NCBI RefSeq assembly: GCF_004684095.1
Contig: NZ_SRII01000016.1
Coordinates: 1 to 64,000, forward strand
Length of the DNA stretch: 64,000 nucleotides
Reading direction: 5' to 3'
Origin: Hymenobacter sp. UV11
Lineage (GTDB): Bacteria > Bacteroidota > Bacteroidia > Cytophagales > Hymenobacteraceae
The notes under the pieces are model-generated. The model ran no database searches, was not told the origin of the DNA, and saw only the letters and a list, made by a program, of their open reading frames with translations. This document shows positions 39,439-48,262 of the stretch, piece after piece. The number at the start of each line of letters is the position of its first letter. The stretch's first letter is position 1. Position numbers and translations under genes: made by a program.

Positions 39439-39924
39439 ACACTCAAACTGCTCGACCAGCAAATCCAGGCACTGCAGGCTGAACTCCTACCCTTATTGAA
39501 GCAACATCACACCCGTGAGATGCCGCTGCCGTGCTCCATTCCAGGTATTGGCCGTGAAACGGCCGCCCAACTGCTACTCTTCGCCAAGGGCTTCGCGCAG
39601 GTGCAGAACTACCGTCAACTCATTGCCAAGGCCTGTTTGTGCCCGCGCGAATACAGCTCGGGTAGTAGTGTGCGAGGCAAAACACGCATCACACGCATGG
39701 GTGGAGGCTTTATTCGCAGTAAGCTATTTATGTGCAGCTTCGCTGCCAAACAGTCGAACGCGGCCTGCAAAGCCCTTTTTGAGCGATTGGTAGCCAAGGG
39801 TAAGAATGGAAAGGTCGCCTTGGTAGCCGTCTGCAACAAGCTGCTCAAGCAAGCCTGTGCCATCGTCCAGTCAGGGATTCCCTATCAAGCAGAATTTAGC
39901 TCAAAACTTGCCCCCACCCCTTGA
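39439..39924 (+). pseudogene. IS110-family transposase, C-terminal fragment
   Basis: Open from TLKLLDQQIQALQAEL (coiled coil) through SIPGIGRETAAQLLLFA, the helix-hairpin-helix of IS110 transposases, and SGSSVRGKTRITRMGG near the serine motif, to the stop at 39924. The N-terminal RuvC-like DEDD domain is missing. It opposes the flanking genes. A relic. Confidence 0.78.
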
Positions 39925-40196
39925 CCTTTAACACAGTTCATTTTTCGTTTCTGGTTCAGTGCGACCCCAATTAGGCGTATTTATATACTAAGGCATCTTG
40001 CCGTGCTTTATCAAAAAGTAGATTCTTATTCAGCTACCAAGACCCAGTTCCCAGCTACTACAGCCAGGTGTCCCCGCCTCGACTGGCAAAGCCGGGGCAA
40101 ATAGCTTGCGTAGGTTTGCAGTCAGTAACTCACCGTGCAGAGTGGCTGGCAAGTTACTGACTACGAAGATATTTACACGGTTACAACCGCGTTGCC

Positions 40197-40589
40197 CTAC
40201 ACCATATAAAACTCCCAGGCGATACGGTCGGGGTCTTTAAAGGCCACGTACTTCATGGGCCCCACGGTGTCTTGCTTGATGCCGGTGTTCTCCACCCCGG
40301 CTGCCTCCAAGGCATCGGCTACCCGGTGTAGCTCGGCCTCATCTTCGCAGGCGATGGCGATGTGGTCGAGGCCTACGTTGAAGGGGGTGAAGGTGCTCCC
40401 CCCCGGATAGGTGGGCTGCGCCTGCTTGAAGCCAATGAAGGTTGACCCTACCAAGAAACCCAGTATTTCGGGGGTTTCCAGCGCTACGGGCAAGCCCAGC
40501 AAGTCATGATAAAACGCCTTGGCGCGGGCAAAGTCAGTGGTACGCAGGGCGACGTGCGCCAAGCCTTTGGTTTTGGGTTGAATGGCCAT
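40197..40589 (-). CDS. VOC/glyoxalase family protein
   Basis: 130 residues from ATG 40589; the longer frame upstream starts with an unlikely poly-Phe stretch. VOC beta-alpha-beta-beta-beta fold: HVALRTTDFARAKAFYHDLLG, LDHIAIACEDEAEL, and DPDRIAWEFY at the end, with metal-ligand positions His and Glu present (H13-type and E of WEFY). Likely a cytoplasmic lyase or dioxygenase-like enzyme; substrate unknown. It is not related to the sugar genes on either side. Confidence 0.8.
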   Translation of the reverse strand: MAIQPKTKGLAHVALRTTDFARAKAFYHDLLGLPVALETPEILGFLVGSTFIGFKQAQPTYPGGSTFTPFNVGLDHIAIACEDEAELHRVADALEAAGVENTGIKQDTVGPMKYVAFKDPDRIAWEFYMV

Positions 40590-40816
40590 GAAGAAGAAAA
40601 AGAATGCGTTGGCCCCGTTTAACGGCAAATCGCGAACGTAGGCTAACCGGCCTGCCGAGCAACGCCCGGTGCAAGAAAGGTGTCAAGGCGCTAGCTGTTT
40701 ATAGCGATAATTACCCCCTTATTTGTAAAAGTTATCAGACAACCAGCGTCTCGCCTCCGTTGGCTCAGCCCCTAGCCTCAATCGGCCGCCTGAAAGGGCT
40801 GCTGCTGGCGCTGGGG

Positions 40817-43003
40817 CTACTTCACCCGCACCGGCTGGATGCCGGTGTGCGTGGGCACCACGGGCCGGATGCTGCCGTTGGGATTGAACTCCAGCTTGTC
40901 GATACACACCTCGCGGTGGAAGCCCGCGTCGCCGCCCATCTTGATGCCGGTGGGGTAGGTGAAGCGGTGGTACACCAGGTACCACTCGTCGCGGCCCGGC
41001 ACCTGGATGGTCGAGTTGTGGCCCGTGCCGTAAATACCGGCCGCCGGTTTTTTGCTGATAACCAGGCTGTTGGCCGGCACCGTGATGAGGCCCAGCGGCG
41101 AAGTGGCTGTGCCGTAGCGCACCTGGTAGTTGGGGCTGCGCGTGTCGTCCTCGCTCCACATGACGTAGTAGGTGCCGTTGCGAAACAGCACGTGGCCACC
41201 CTCGCGGAAGGTCTTGTCGGGCGTGAGCACCCGCGTGGTACCGGGCTTGAGGCTCACCAGGTCGTCGTTGAGCTCGGCGCCGGCCAGGTAGCCATTGCCC
41301 CAGTAGAGGTAGGTTTTGCCGCTTTTCGGGTCCTTAAACACGGCCGGGTCAATCTGCTGGCCGCCCTTTACGCCCTCAGGCAGCTGGTCGAGCAGCGGCC
41401 GGCCCGAGTCCTTGAACGGCCCGGTGGGGCTGTCCGACAACGCCACCCCGATTTTGGCGCCCGCGCAGAAATAATAGGCGTAGCGGTAGCCGGTAGCCGT
41501 TTTCTGCTCAATGATGCATGGGGCCCAGGCGCTCTTCTTGGCCCAGCTCACGTCCTTGGGCAGGTCCAGAATCACGCCCTCGTCCTTCCAGTTCACCAAA
41601 TCGGACGACGAAAACGTTTTGAAATACGTGCCCGACCAGCCGGTGAAGCCGTCGGTGGTGGGGTAGAGGTAAAATTTGCCGGTTTTCTCAGCGTACAGGA
41701 TGGCCGGGTCGGCGTAGTAGCCGGGCAGGGCCGGGTTGTGGGTTTCAGTTACGCTCACCCGATAGGCGCGCTTGGCCGCACCCTGGCCCACGGTGTACGT
41801 TACGGGGCCAGCCGCAAAGTTCTGGGGGCCGCTGGGCGCTACGGGTAGGGCTGGGTTGCTGATTTGCAGGTCAAACGCCTTCAAATTAGTGCCCGGCAGC
41901 GCCAGGAAATCGACCTTGCCAGCGGCGCTGTCCACTACCGTGTTCGGCTTGCGCAGGGCGGGGTTAGTGGCCGTCAGCAGCACGTCGGTGGGGGCCAGCC
42001 AGCGCGTGGCCAGGCGCGTGGCCTCGGCGGCCGTGATGGGCAGCACGGTGCCGTGGCGGGGGTGAAAGTTCATGCTCACCTCGCCGTCCACCACCGCAAA
42101 ATGCTCCAGGTCGCGGGTACGGGTAAACTGGTACTTGCCGCTGGTGTACATGTCGTACATCAGAATGTAATCGTCCGAATTGTTGAGCTTGAACGTGCCC
42201 GCGCCCTCCACCGGGCTGGTAGTTTGCTGCACGTACTGGTCGCGCTGCACATAGCCGCTAGTGAGCTTATCCGACACCGCGATTTTGATGCCGTTGCCCT
42301 GGCCCTCGGTCTTGAAAAACAGGTAGTACTTGCCGCCCTTGGCCACGATGTCGCCATCGATGCACGAGCCATTGGTGGGCGAGAAGAACAGCTGCTTCGG
42401 CTCGCCTTCCAGGTCCGTAAAGTCCTTATTAGCGTAGGCGTAGTAGATTTTGTCGGGCCCGCCGGCGTACTGCAACGAGAAGTACACCAGGTACTTGCCG
42501 GCCTTGACGTCGTAGATGGTTTGCGGGGCCCATACCCGCTTCAGGCTCTCCTGGTGGGGGTAGCGCGTGGGAAAATGCACGGCGCTCGACTTCCAGTTAA
42601 TCAGGTCCGTGGACTTGAGCAGCACCAGGCCGCGGTTCGAGTCCCAGCCCTGGGCCGACACCATGTCGGTGGCAGTCATGTAGAACGTTTTGCCATCGTG
42701 CCCGCGCAGGATGTGCGGGTCGCGCACGCCCCCGGTCTGGCTGATGGCCGCCGAACTCACGACTGGCCGGTTGCCATGGAGGGCCGTGTAGTGGTAGCCA
42801 TCGGGACTGAGGGCGAAGCGGATGGCCTCCTCCTTCTTGTCGTTGCCGGTGAAGTACACAAACAGATAGGCGCTGGGCTTTTCCGGAGTGGCCGGAGGGC
42901 CCGCGGCGGCGGGCGCGGCCAGCCCTACCCCCCCCAGCAGCAGCAGCGCCCGCCCGATGCGCTTCAAAGCCCCAAAAATTGACTCCAATTGATTATAAAA
43001 CAT
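40817..43003 (-). CDS. tandem GH43 glycosidase
   Basis: 728 residues from ATG 43003 (an ATG 66 bp upstream is in frame but unlikely). Signal sequence with h-region ALLLLGGVGLAAPAAAG. Two propellers: domain 1 about 40-340 (GVRDPHILRGHDG, SCIDGDIVAKGG, VEGAGTF) and domain 2 about 425-728 (YYADPAILYAEKTG, IDPAVFKDPKSG, FREGGHVLFRNG), joined by a short beta linker. Each has recognisable Asp/Asp/Glu positions, although domain 1 is less typical. Such pairs may attack two linkages in arabinoxylan or arabinan. Confidence 0.85.
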   Translation of the reverse strand: MFYNQLESIFGALKRIGRALLLLGGVGLAAPAAAGPPATPEKPSAYLFVYFTGNDKKEEAIRFALSPDGYHYTALHGNRPVVSSAAISQTGGVRDPHILRGHDGKTFYMTATDMVSAQGWDSNRGLVLLKSTDLINWKSSAVHFPTRYPHQESLKRVWAPQTIYDVKAGKYLVYFSLQYAGGPDKIYYAYANKDFTDLEGEPKQLFFSPTNGSCIDGDIVAKGGKYYLFFKTEGQGNGIKIAVSDKLTSGYVQRDQYVQQTTSPVEGAGTFKLNNSDDYILMYDMYTSGKYQFTRTRDLEHFAVVDGEVSMNFHPRHGTVLPITAAEATRLATRWLAPTDVLLTATNPALRKPNTVVDSAAGKVDFLALPGTNLKAFDLQISNPALPVAPSGPQNFAAGPVTYTVGQGAAKRAYRVSVTETHNPALPGYYADPAILYAEKTGKFYLYPTTDGFTGWSGTYFKTFSSSDLVNWKDEGVILDLPKDVSWAKKSAWAPCIIEQKTATGYRYAYYFCAGAKIGVALSDSPTGPFKDSGRPLLDQLPEGVKGGQQIDPAVFKDPKSGKTYLYWGNGYLAGAELNDDLVSLKPGTTRVLTPDKTFREGGHVLFRNGTYYVMWSEDDTRSPNYQVRYGTATSPLGLITVPANSLVISKKPAAGIYGTGHNSTIQVPGRDEWYLVYHRFTYPTGIKMGGDAGFHREVCIDKLEFNPNGSIRPVVPTHTGIQPVRVK

Positions 43004-43075
43004 ACAGTTACTACTACCAATGCAATGTCTGGCCGCCTCTGAATAAGCAAGCTCACTATCCTTTTTCAAACGTGC

Positions 43076-44734
43076 CTAAGCCGGTATAATCTTCAGCGCG
43101 TAGGCAATGGCGTTGGGCTTTTGCGCGGGCAGCACCACGGCCAGGCCGTCTTTGGTGTGCTCAAACTTGAGCTTGCCTGCTGCCCCCAGCAGCTCCACCT
43201 GCTTCACTTTGCCGGGGTAGTGCGGCCCGCCCGCGGCCAGCGACTTGAGCAGCAGGCGGCCATCGGCGGGCCAGCCCAGGGCCGTAGCGTACAGCACGTT
43301 GCCCTTGGTGACGTAGCGAATATCCTGGGCCCCGAAGGGCTTGCCCTTGCCTTCGTTGAAGCCCTGGGCGCTGAGGGCGGCGGCGCCCTCCTGGGCCGGG
43401 CCCTCGCCGAAGATTTTCCAGGGCCGGGTGCCGTAGATGCTCTCGGAGTTGGCCTGCATCCAAGCGGTGATGCCCTCCACGACGGCCCGTTCCTGGTCGT
43501 CGATGCTGCCGTTGCCGCGCACCGGAATGTTGAGCAGCAGGTTGCCGTTCTTGCTCACCACGTCGATGAGGGTGTGCACAACGGTTTGGGCACTCTTGTA
43601 GCCGTGCTTGTCGTAGATGCGGCGGTCGTAGTGCCACTGGCCCAGGCAGGTATCGGTTTGCCAGGGCAGGGGCTCAATCTCGTTGCTCTGGCCGCGCTCG
43701 ATGTCCCAAACCATGCATTTGCGCTGCTGCGCGTCCAGGATTTTGCCGTTTATCACGGCCTCGTTGCGGCCACCGTGGCGCTGGGCGCTGGCGTTGTACA
43801 TGTGCGCCGCAATGCGCAGGCCGGCGTCGCTCACCGGCCACAGGGGTAGGGCCGTGTCGTCGAAATACACCAGGTCGGGCTCGTACTTATCAATCAGCTC
43901 GATGGTGCGGTTGTAGAACTTCTCACAGTACTCCTTGCTGGGCGGGGTCACGCCGTTGCCCCAGTTCCACTGCCGGTGCACCGAGCTATTGTCGAGGCTG
44001 TTCTCACTCAGGGGGTGGTTTTGGGCATAAAGGGCCTGCGGGTCGTAGCCCTGCCACCACAGGCCCTGGCCGTCGGCGGTGGTCACTTTGCCATCGTAGG
44101 GCACGCCGGCCAGCGGGCCCACTTTGTCGGCGCGCTGGGCCGTTTCCATCCAGCGCCAAGTGTGGGCGGCGTGCACGCTCACCCCAAAGCGCAGGCCCTG
44201 CTTTTTAGCGGCCTTGGCCCAGCCGCCCACCAGGTCTTTTTTGGGCCCCACGCGGGTCGAGTTCCAGGGCTGGTAGGTGCTGTTGTAGAGGTCGAGGTTG
44301 TCGTGGTGGTTGGCCAGGGCCACGAAATACTTGGCGCCGGCTTTTTTGTAGAGCGCCACTAGCTCCTCGGGGTTCCACTCCTCGGCCTTCCACTCGTTTA
44401 TCACGTCCTTGAAGCCAAACTTGGACGGGTGCCCGTACTTCTCGCAGTGAAACTTGTACTGGTCCGAGCCCTCCTCGTACATGCCGCGGGCGTACCAGTC
44501 GCCCCGCTCGGGCTGGCACTGGGGCCCCCAGTGCGCCCACAGGCCAAACTTGGCGTCGCGAAACCACTCGGGCGTCTGGTATTGGGCCAATGAATCCCAG
44601 GTGGGTAGGAACTTGCCGGCCGCCGGCTCGGCGGCCGGGGCCAGCGGGCTCCAGTTGAGGCCCGCCACCACGCTGGGCAGCCAGGCGGCCGGGGCGGCCA
44701 GGGCCATGTTTTTAAGCAGCTTTCTTCTGTTCAT
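43076..44734 (-). CDS. GH29 alpha-L-fucosidase with Tat-type signal
   Basis: 552 residues from ATG 44734. The N-terminus MNRRKLLKNMALAAPAAWL has twin arginines and a mild hydrophobic region, as in Tat export. GH29 barrel: WFRDAKFGLWAHWGPQ, ANHHDNLDLYNS, the nucleophile Asp in LVYFDDTALP, and LLLNIPVRGNGSID near 400. The C-terminal beta domain (about 450-552) is present. It would release alpha-L-fucose (or a related sugar) from side chains. The gap to the tandem GH43 gene is 72 bp. Confidence 0.88.
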   Translation of the reverse strand: MNRRKLLKNMALAAPAAWLPSVVAGLNWSPLAPAAEPAAGKFLPTWDSLAQYQTPEWFRDAKFGLWAHWGPQCQPERGDWYARGMYEEGSDQYKFHCEKYGHPSKFGFKDVINEWKAEEWNPEELVALYKKAGAKYFVALANHHDNLDLYNSTYQPWNSTRVGPKKDLVGGWAKAAKKQGLRFGVSVHAAHTWRWMETAQRADKVGPLAGVPYDGKVTTADGQGLWWQGYDPQALYAQNHPLSENSLDNSSVHRQWNWGNGVTPPSKEYCEKFYNRTIELIDKYEPDLVYFDDTALPLWPVSDAGLRIAAHMYNASAQRHGGRNEAVINGKILDAQQRKCMVWDIERGQSNEIEPLPWQTDTCLGQWHYDRRIYDKHGYKSAQTVVHTLIDVVSKNGNLLLNIPVRGNGSIDDQERAVVEGITAWMQANSESIYGTRPWKIFGEGPAQEGAAALSAQGFNEGKGKPFGAQDIRYVTKGNVLYATALGWPADGRLLLKSLAAGGPHYPGKVKQVELLGAAGKLKFEHTKDGLAVVLPAQKPNAIAYALKIIPA

Positions 44735-44767
44735 AGTCAGGGAGGAAAAAGGAGGGGGTAGGGCGCC

Positions 44768-44839
44768 GTAGCGCGGGCTTTTAGTCCGCGAGTAGCTGGC
44801 AAAGTACCGGCACACCCGCGGACTAAAAGTCCGCGCTAC
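44768..44839. repeat. dispersed palindromic repeat (gcgggcttttagtccgcg type)
   Basis: Arms 44768-44790 and 44817-44839, complementary with one mismatch, loop 26 nt. It occupies almost the whole gap between GH29 and the chimeric susD gene. A known kind of intergenic repeat in Bacteroidota. Confidence 0.75.
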
Positions 44840-44843
44840 ATCC

Positions 44844-46022
44844 CTAATAGCCCGGGTTCTGGGTCAGGTTCTTGTTCAGGTCGCGCTCCGACTGCGGGAT
44901 GGGCCACAGCTCGTTTTTGCCCACGATGAAGTTCCGCTTCTTGAAAATGTAGTACCCGTTCGCATCGACGGGGTAGGCGGTGTAGGTGCTGGGCGTATTG
45001 GTGAGCTTCATGCCCGTGAACTGCTGGTTGTTTTCGGCCCCAATGATACCCCAGCGCAGGCAGTCGAAGTAGCGGATGCCCTCGAAGGCAAACTCCACGC
45101 GGCGCTCGCGGCGCAGGATGGTGCGCAGGGCGGTCGGGTCGGTCGCCGTCACGGCGGGCATGTGCACGGCGGCCCGGCCGCGCACCTTGTTGATGGTGGC
45201 ATCGAGCAGCGCCTGGTCCACGCCGGCGCCTGACTCCAGCCGGGCCTCCAGGTAGCCGAGCAGCACCTCGGCGTAGCGGATGAGGGGGAAGTTGTTGCCG
45301 TCGTTGGAGGTGGTGGCTACGGCGGGGTCATCTTCCAAAAACTTGTAGATGGCGTAGCCGCTCCACACGCCGGGGTACTGGTTGAGGCGGTCGGGCAGGG
45401 TAGTGCCCGGCGTGGCCGAGTATGTTTTGCCCCGGAACGTGGTGCGCCCCGAAATCATCACCGTGAAGTCGAGCCGCGGGTCGCGGTTGGCGTAGGGGTT
45501 GCTTTCGCTGTAGAGCGGCGACTGCGTAATGGGCAGGCCATCCGTGCATTCGTAGGCCTTCACCAGCTCGTTGAAGGGCGAGTACTGGTGCCAGCCGCCC
45601 CAGGTTTCGGGCGTCAGGTATTGCAGCAGGGCCTGGTTGTAGGTATTGGGGATGTATTGCTGCGACATGATGACCTCGTGGCTCAGCTCGCCCGCGCTGA
45701 GAAACAGCTCGCGGTAGCGCGGGTCGATGGTGTAGTAGCCGAAGTCCATGATGGTCTTGTAGCTGGTCGCAGCGTCGGTCCACTTCTTTTCGGCCAGCTG
45801 CAGGCGGCCCAGAATGGCCAGGGCGCTGGCGGCCGTCATGTGGCCCTGCTGGGCATCGGCCACCGAGGGGGGTAGGGCCCCGGCGGCGGCCTTCAATTCC
45901 GTTTCGCAAAAGCCCCACACGTCGGCTTTGGGCGCGCGGGTGATGCTGTTGGCCTCGTCCACGGTGAGCACGTGCTGCACATCGTCAAAGTACAGCGCCA
46001 GGTTGAAGTAGTTGTAGGCCCG
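44844..46022 (-). pseudogene. susD, 5' end replaced by IS3 transposase sequence
   Basis: The remaining part begins at YFNLALYFDDVQHVLTVDE and runs to the normal end (KKRNFIVGKNELWPIPQSE, LNKNLTQNPGY), about 392 residues of a SusD protein of about 520. The first 120-150 residues, including signal peptide and lipidation Cys, are missing. In their place the same open frame starts with transposase sequence (MAERVNGILKDEFGLSDAL, GTG 46121). The join is at RAYN (46022-46011), a motif that occurs in both proteins. The product would not be exported or lipidated, so it cannot work as a surface glycan-binding protein. No susC precedes it. Confidence 0.88.
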
Positions 46023-46789
46023 CACGGCCCGCCCCACCAGCGCGATGGCCTGGGCAAAGCCGGGCAGCGCGTCGCTGAGGCCGAATTCATCCTTCAGGAT
46101 GCCGTTGACCCGTTCGGCCACCGCGTTTTAGGTTGGGTCGCCGTGCTGGGTCATGCTCAGGGCCACGCCCTGGCTTTCCAGCAGGCCCACGTACTCGCGG
46201 GCCGCGTACTGCAAGCCTCGGTCGGAGTGGTGAATCAGCGGCCGTGGCGGCTGGGTGCGGGCGGCCAGGGCCTGCTGCAGGGCCGCGAGGGTGCCGCGTA
46301 CCGACAAGTCGGGGTGCAGGCACGCGCCCATGATTTTGTGCGAGTACAGGTCCGTAATCAGGCTCAGGTAGCTCCAGCCGCTGAGCAAGCGCACATAGTG
46401 ATGTCGCTGACCCAGACCTGCTCGGCCCGGCTCACCACCAGGTGCTCGATAAGGTTAGGCCGCCAGAACAGCGGCAGGCAGGTATGCGTGGTCACCACCC
46501 GCCGTTTGCGGCGGCGGAGGAGCAGGCCATGGCTGGCCAGTAGGGCAAAGAGGTAGTCCCGGCCCACGCGTGGCGCGTGCTCGCCCAATTGTGGGAGCAG
46601 CAGGAAATACAGCTTGCGCGTACCCAGGTGGGGCAGGTCCTGGCGGATAGCGGCCACGAGGGCCAGCACCAGCCCGTCGAGCAGGGCCTGGGCCGTGGGC
46701 CGGCGCTGGTGGTCGTAAAATGCGTTTCGAGTCTTGCCAAACAGTCCGCAGAGCGTACTCACCCCTACGTGTGGGTACTTCCGGCGCAT
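46023..46789 (-). pseudogene. IS3 transposase orfB, frameshifted
   Basis: Starts ATG 46789, overlapping the orfA stop (TAATG). N-terminal region LPHLGTRKLYFLL and first DDE part VWVSDITMCACSAAG in one frame; a frameshift near 46390 leads to YLSLITDLYSHKIMG, HHSDRGLQYAAREYVG, TQHGDPT, then TAA and NAVAERVNGILKDEFGL. Inactive because of the frameshift, the stop and the missing C-terminus. Confidence 0.82.
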
Positions 46790-47061
46790 TATGTCGACGG
46801 CTTGGCACCAGCCTTTTTTCGGATGTCAATTTTATAGGTGGCCTCGGCTTGGTCGATGAGCGTGTGCAGCGCCTCGATTCGCCACTGCGCCTGCCGTAGT
46901 TGCGCGGCCAAGCCGGCTGCGGCCGGCGGGTCCGGCGCGCTCGGGGGCACAGCCTGCGCGGCTTGGTAAGCGGCATCGGGCATTTTCGCCTCAAAGCCCA
47001 ATTCTACCTGGTCGGCCTCAAAGCCATGTATGAGCAACTCGCCCAACTTGCTGCGTAACAT
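46789..47061 (-). CDS. IS3 transposase orfA (partial or atypical)
   Basis: 90 codons. The C-terminal half AQLRQAQWRIEALHTLIDQAEATYKIDIRKK is the coiled-coil that ends IS3 orfA proteins. The N-terminal half lacks the usual HTH. Translationally coupled to orfB by TAATG. Confidence 0.65.
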   Translation of the reverse strand: MLRSKLGELLIHGFEADQVELGFEAKMPDAAYQAAQAVPPSAPDPPAAAGLAAQLRQAQWRIEALHTLIDQAEATYKIDIRKKAGAKPST

Positions 47062-47188
47062 TAATTGAATGCACCTTCAATTGACATCATAAGCTCCGCC
47101 GCTGCTGCACCTTCGGAGGCATACTCATCCCCTGTCGGCTAGCATCTTGCCGACGCAACGGCCTTCCGAGCCTGCCTACGGAAGCGGC

Positions 47189-47971
47189 TTACGGCAACGG
47201 GCGCAGCTTGAGGCTGCGAAATGAGACCTGAAAGCCGTGGTCCTGCAAGAGTAGATGGCCCGCGGGAGCCTCGCCGAAGCCCGGCCAAACGTGGTACTTG
47301 CTGCCGGCCACGAGCGTGCGAAACGCAGGGGAGCCGCGGTCGTATTCCAGCACGTTCACCCCGTTGAGGTAGTGCGCCACATGGTTGTTCGGGGACACCA
47401 CAATCCGCCCGCTATTCCAGGCCCCGATGGGGCGCAAGCAGGTAGCGGGCTTGACGGCGGGAATTAAGTCATAGAGCGAAGCCAGGGTACGGTCCCCGTT
47501 CGTCCCAAGCTTGGCGTCGGGATGCCGGGCATCGTCGAGGAGTTGGTACTCCAGCCCGATGGGCGAGCCGGGCGTTTGCTCGGCCAGGGTCACAAAGTAG
47601 ATAAGACCGCTGTTTGCGCCGGGGGTGAGTTGAAACTCGAAGCGCAAGTCAAAAGCACTGTAGGTGTTCGTCGTGATAATATCGCCACCATTGGCTGATT
47701 CCTTCCCGTCAGCCGCCAGCGTCGTGATTGTCCCGTTGGCAATGCGCCAGCCGTGGGTGGGAAAGGCGGGCCCCTTGGCGCTGCGCCAGCCGCGGGCCGT
47801 TTGCCCATCGAAGAGCAGTTGCCAGCCCTGGCGCCGCTCGGCCGCCGTCAACGTATTTGGCGCGGGGGCCGGAACCGTCCCTGCCGACGGGGCCACTAGC
47901 GCGGGCCCGCGAAGCAGGAGCGCAAACCCGAGCAAGCAATACGCAACAGGCGAGGTGGGTAGAAACGACAT
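47189..47971 (-). CDS. DUF1080 exported protein (3-keto-disaccharide hydrolase family)
   Basis: 260 residues with a signal sequence. DUF1080 domain about 45-258: GWQLLFDGQTARGWR at the start, FDLRFEFQLTPGANSGLIYF and VSFRSLKLRPL at the end. The fold is concanavalin-like; characterised relatives cleave 3-keto-glycosides. It lies between the broken xylan locus and the amino-sugar operon. 118 bp of non-coding DNA separate it from the IS element, so the insertion or deletion happened just upstream of its 3' end. Confidence 0.85.
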   Translation of the reverse strand: MSFLPTSPVAYCLLGFALLLRGPALVAPSAGTVPAPAPNTLTAAERRQGWQLLFDGQTARGWRSAKGPAFPTHGWRIANGTITTLAADGKESANGGDIITTNTYSAFDLRFEFQLTPGANSGLIYFVTLAEQTPGSPIGLEYQLLDDARHPDAKLGTNGDRTLASLYDLIPAVKPATCLRPIGAWNSGRIVVSPNNHVAHYLNGVNVLEYDRGSPAFRTLVAGSKYHVWPGFGEAPAGHLLLQDHGFQVSFRSLKLRPLP

Positions 47972-48262
47972 CGGAGCAGCGGAGTGGGAGTAGCTAGCTA
48001 CGAAAGTAGCACGCGGCCGCCTCGTGGGAGCTACCCCCGGTGGGGGAGGTGGGCCGTGGGGCTAGTTTGGCTATTACTTAGGGCGAGCAGCCAGGGGCAA
48101 GCACTCGCACCCACTAGGTAGACTAGCGACTGATAACAGTTACTTATCGCTACCTGCCTACCCCTCTCACCATGACTACCTAAGCGATGGCTCAGCAAGA
48201 TGTACTTGCCCCGCTCTCTGCTTACGACTGGCTCACTTGGCGGGGGAGTCCACATAAACACC

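Larger units (their letters stand above)
46023..47085 (-). mobile_element. IS3-family remnant fused to susD
   Basis: Minus-strand element with orfA (46789-47061) and orfB; its 3' end is lost at the RAYN join with susD. The outer end on the DUF1080 side is near 47080-47090, where a TGTCAATTGAAGG-like terminus is seen on the minus strand. Different transposase from the element at 22.7 kb. Confidence 0.8.

Noticed and set aside
48031-48261. 76-codon minus-strand frame upstream of DUF1080
   Set aside because: No domain or signal peptide; probably chance.
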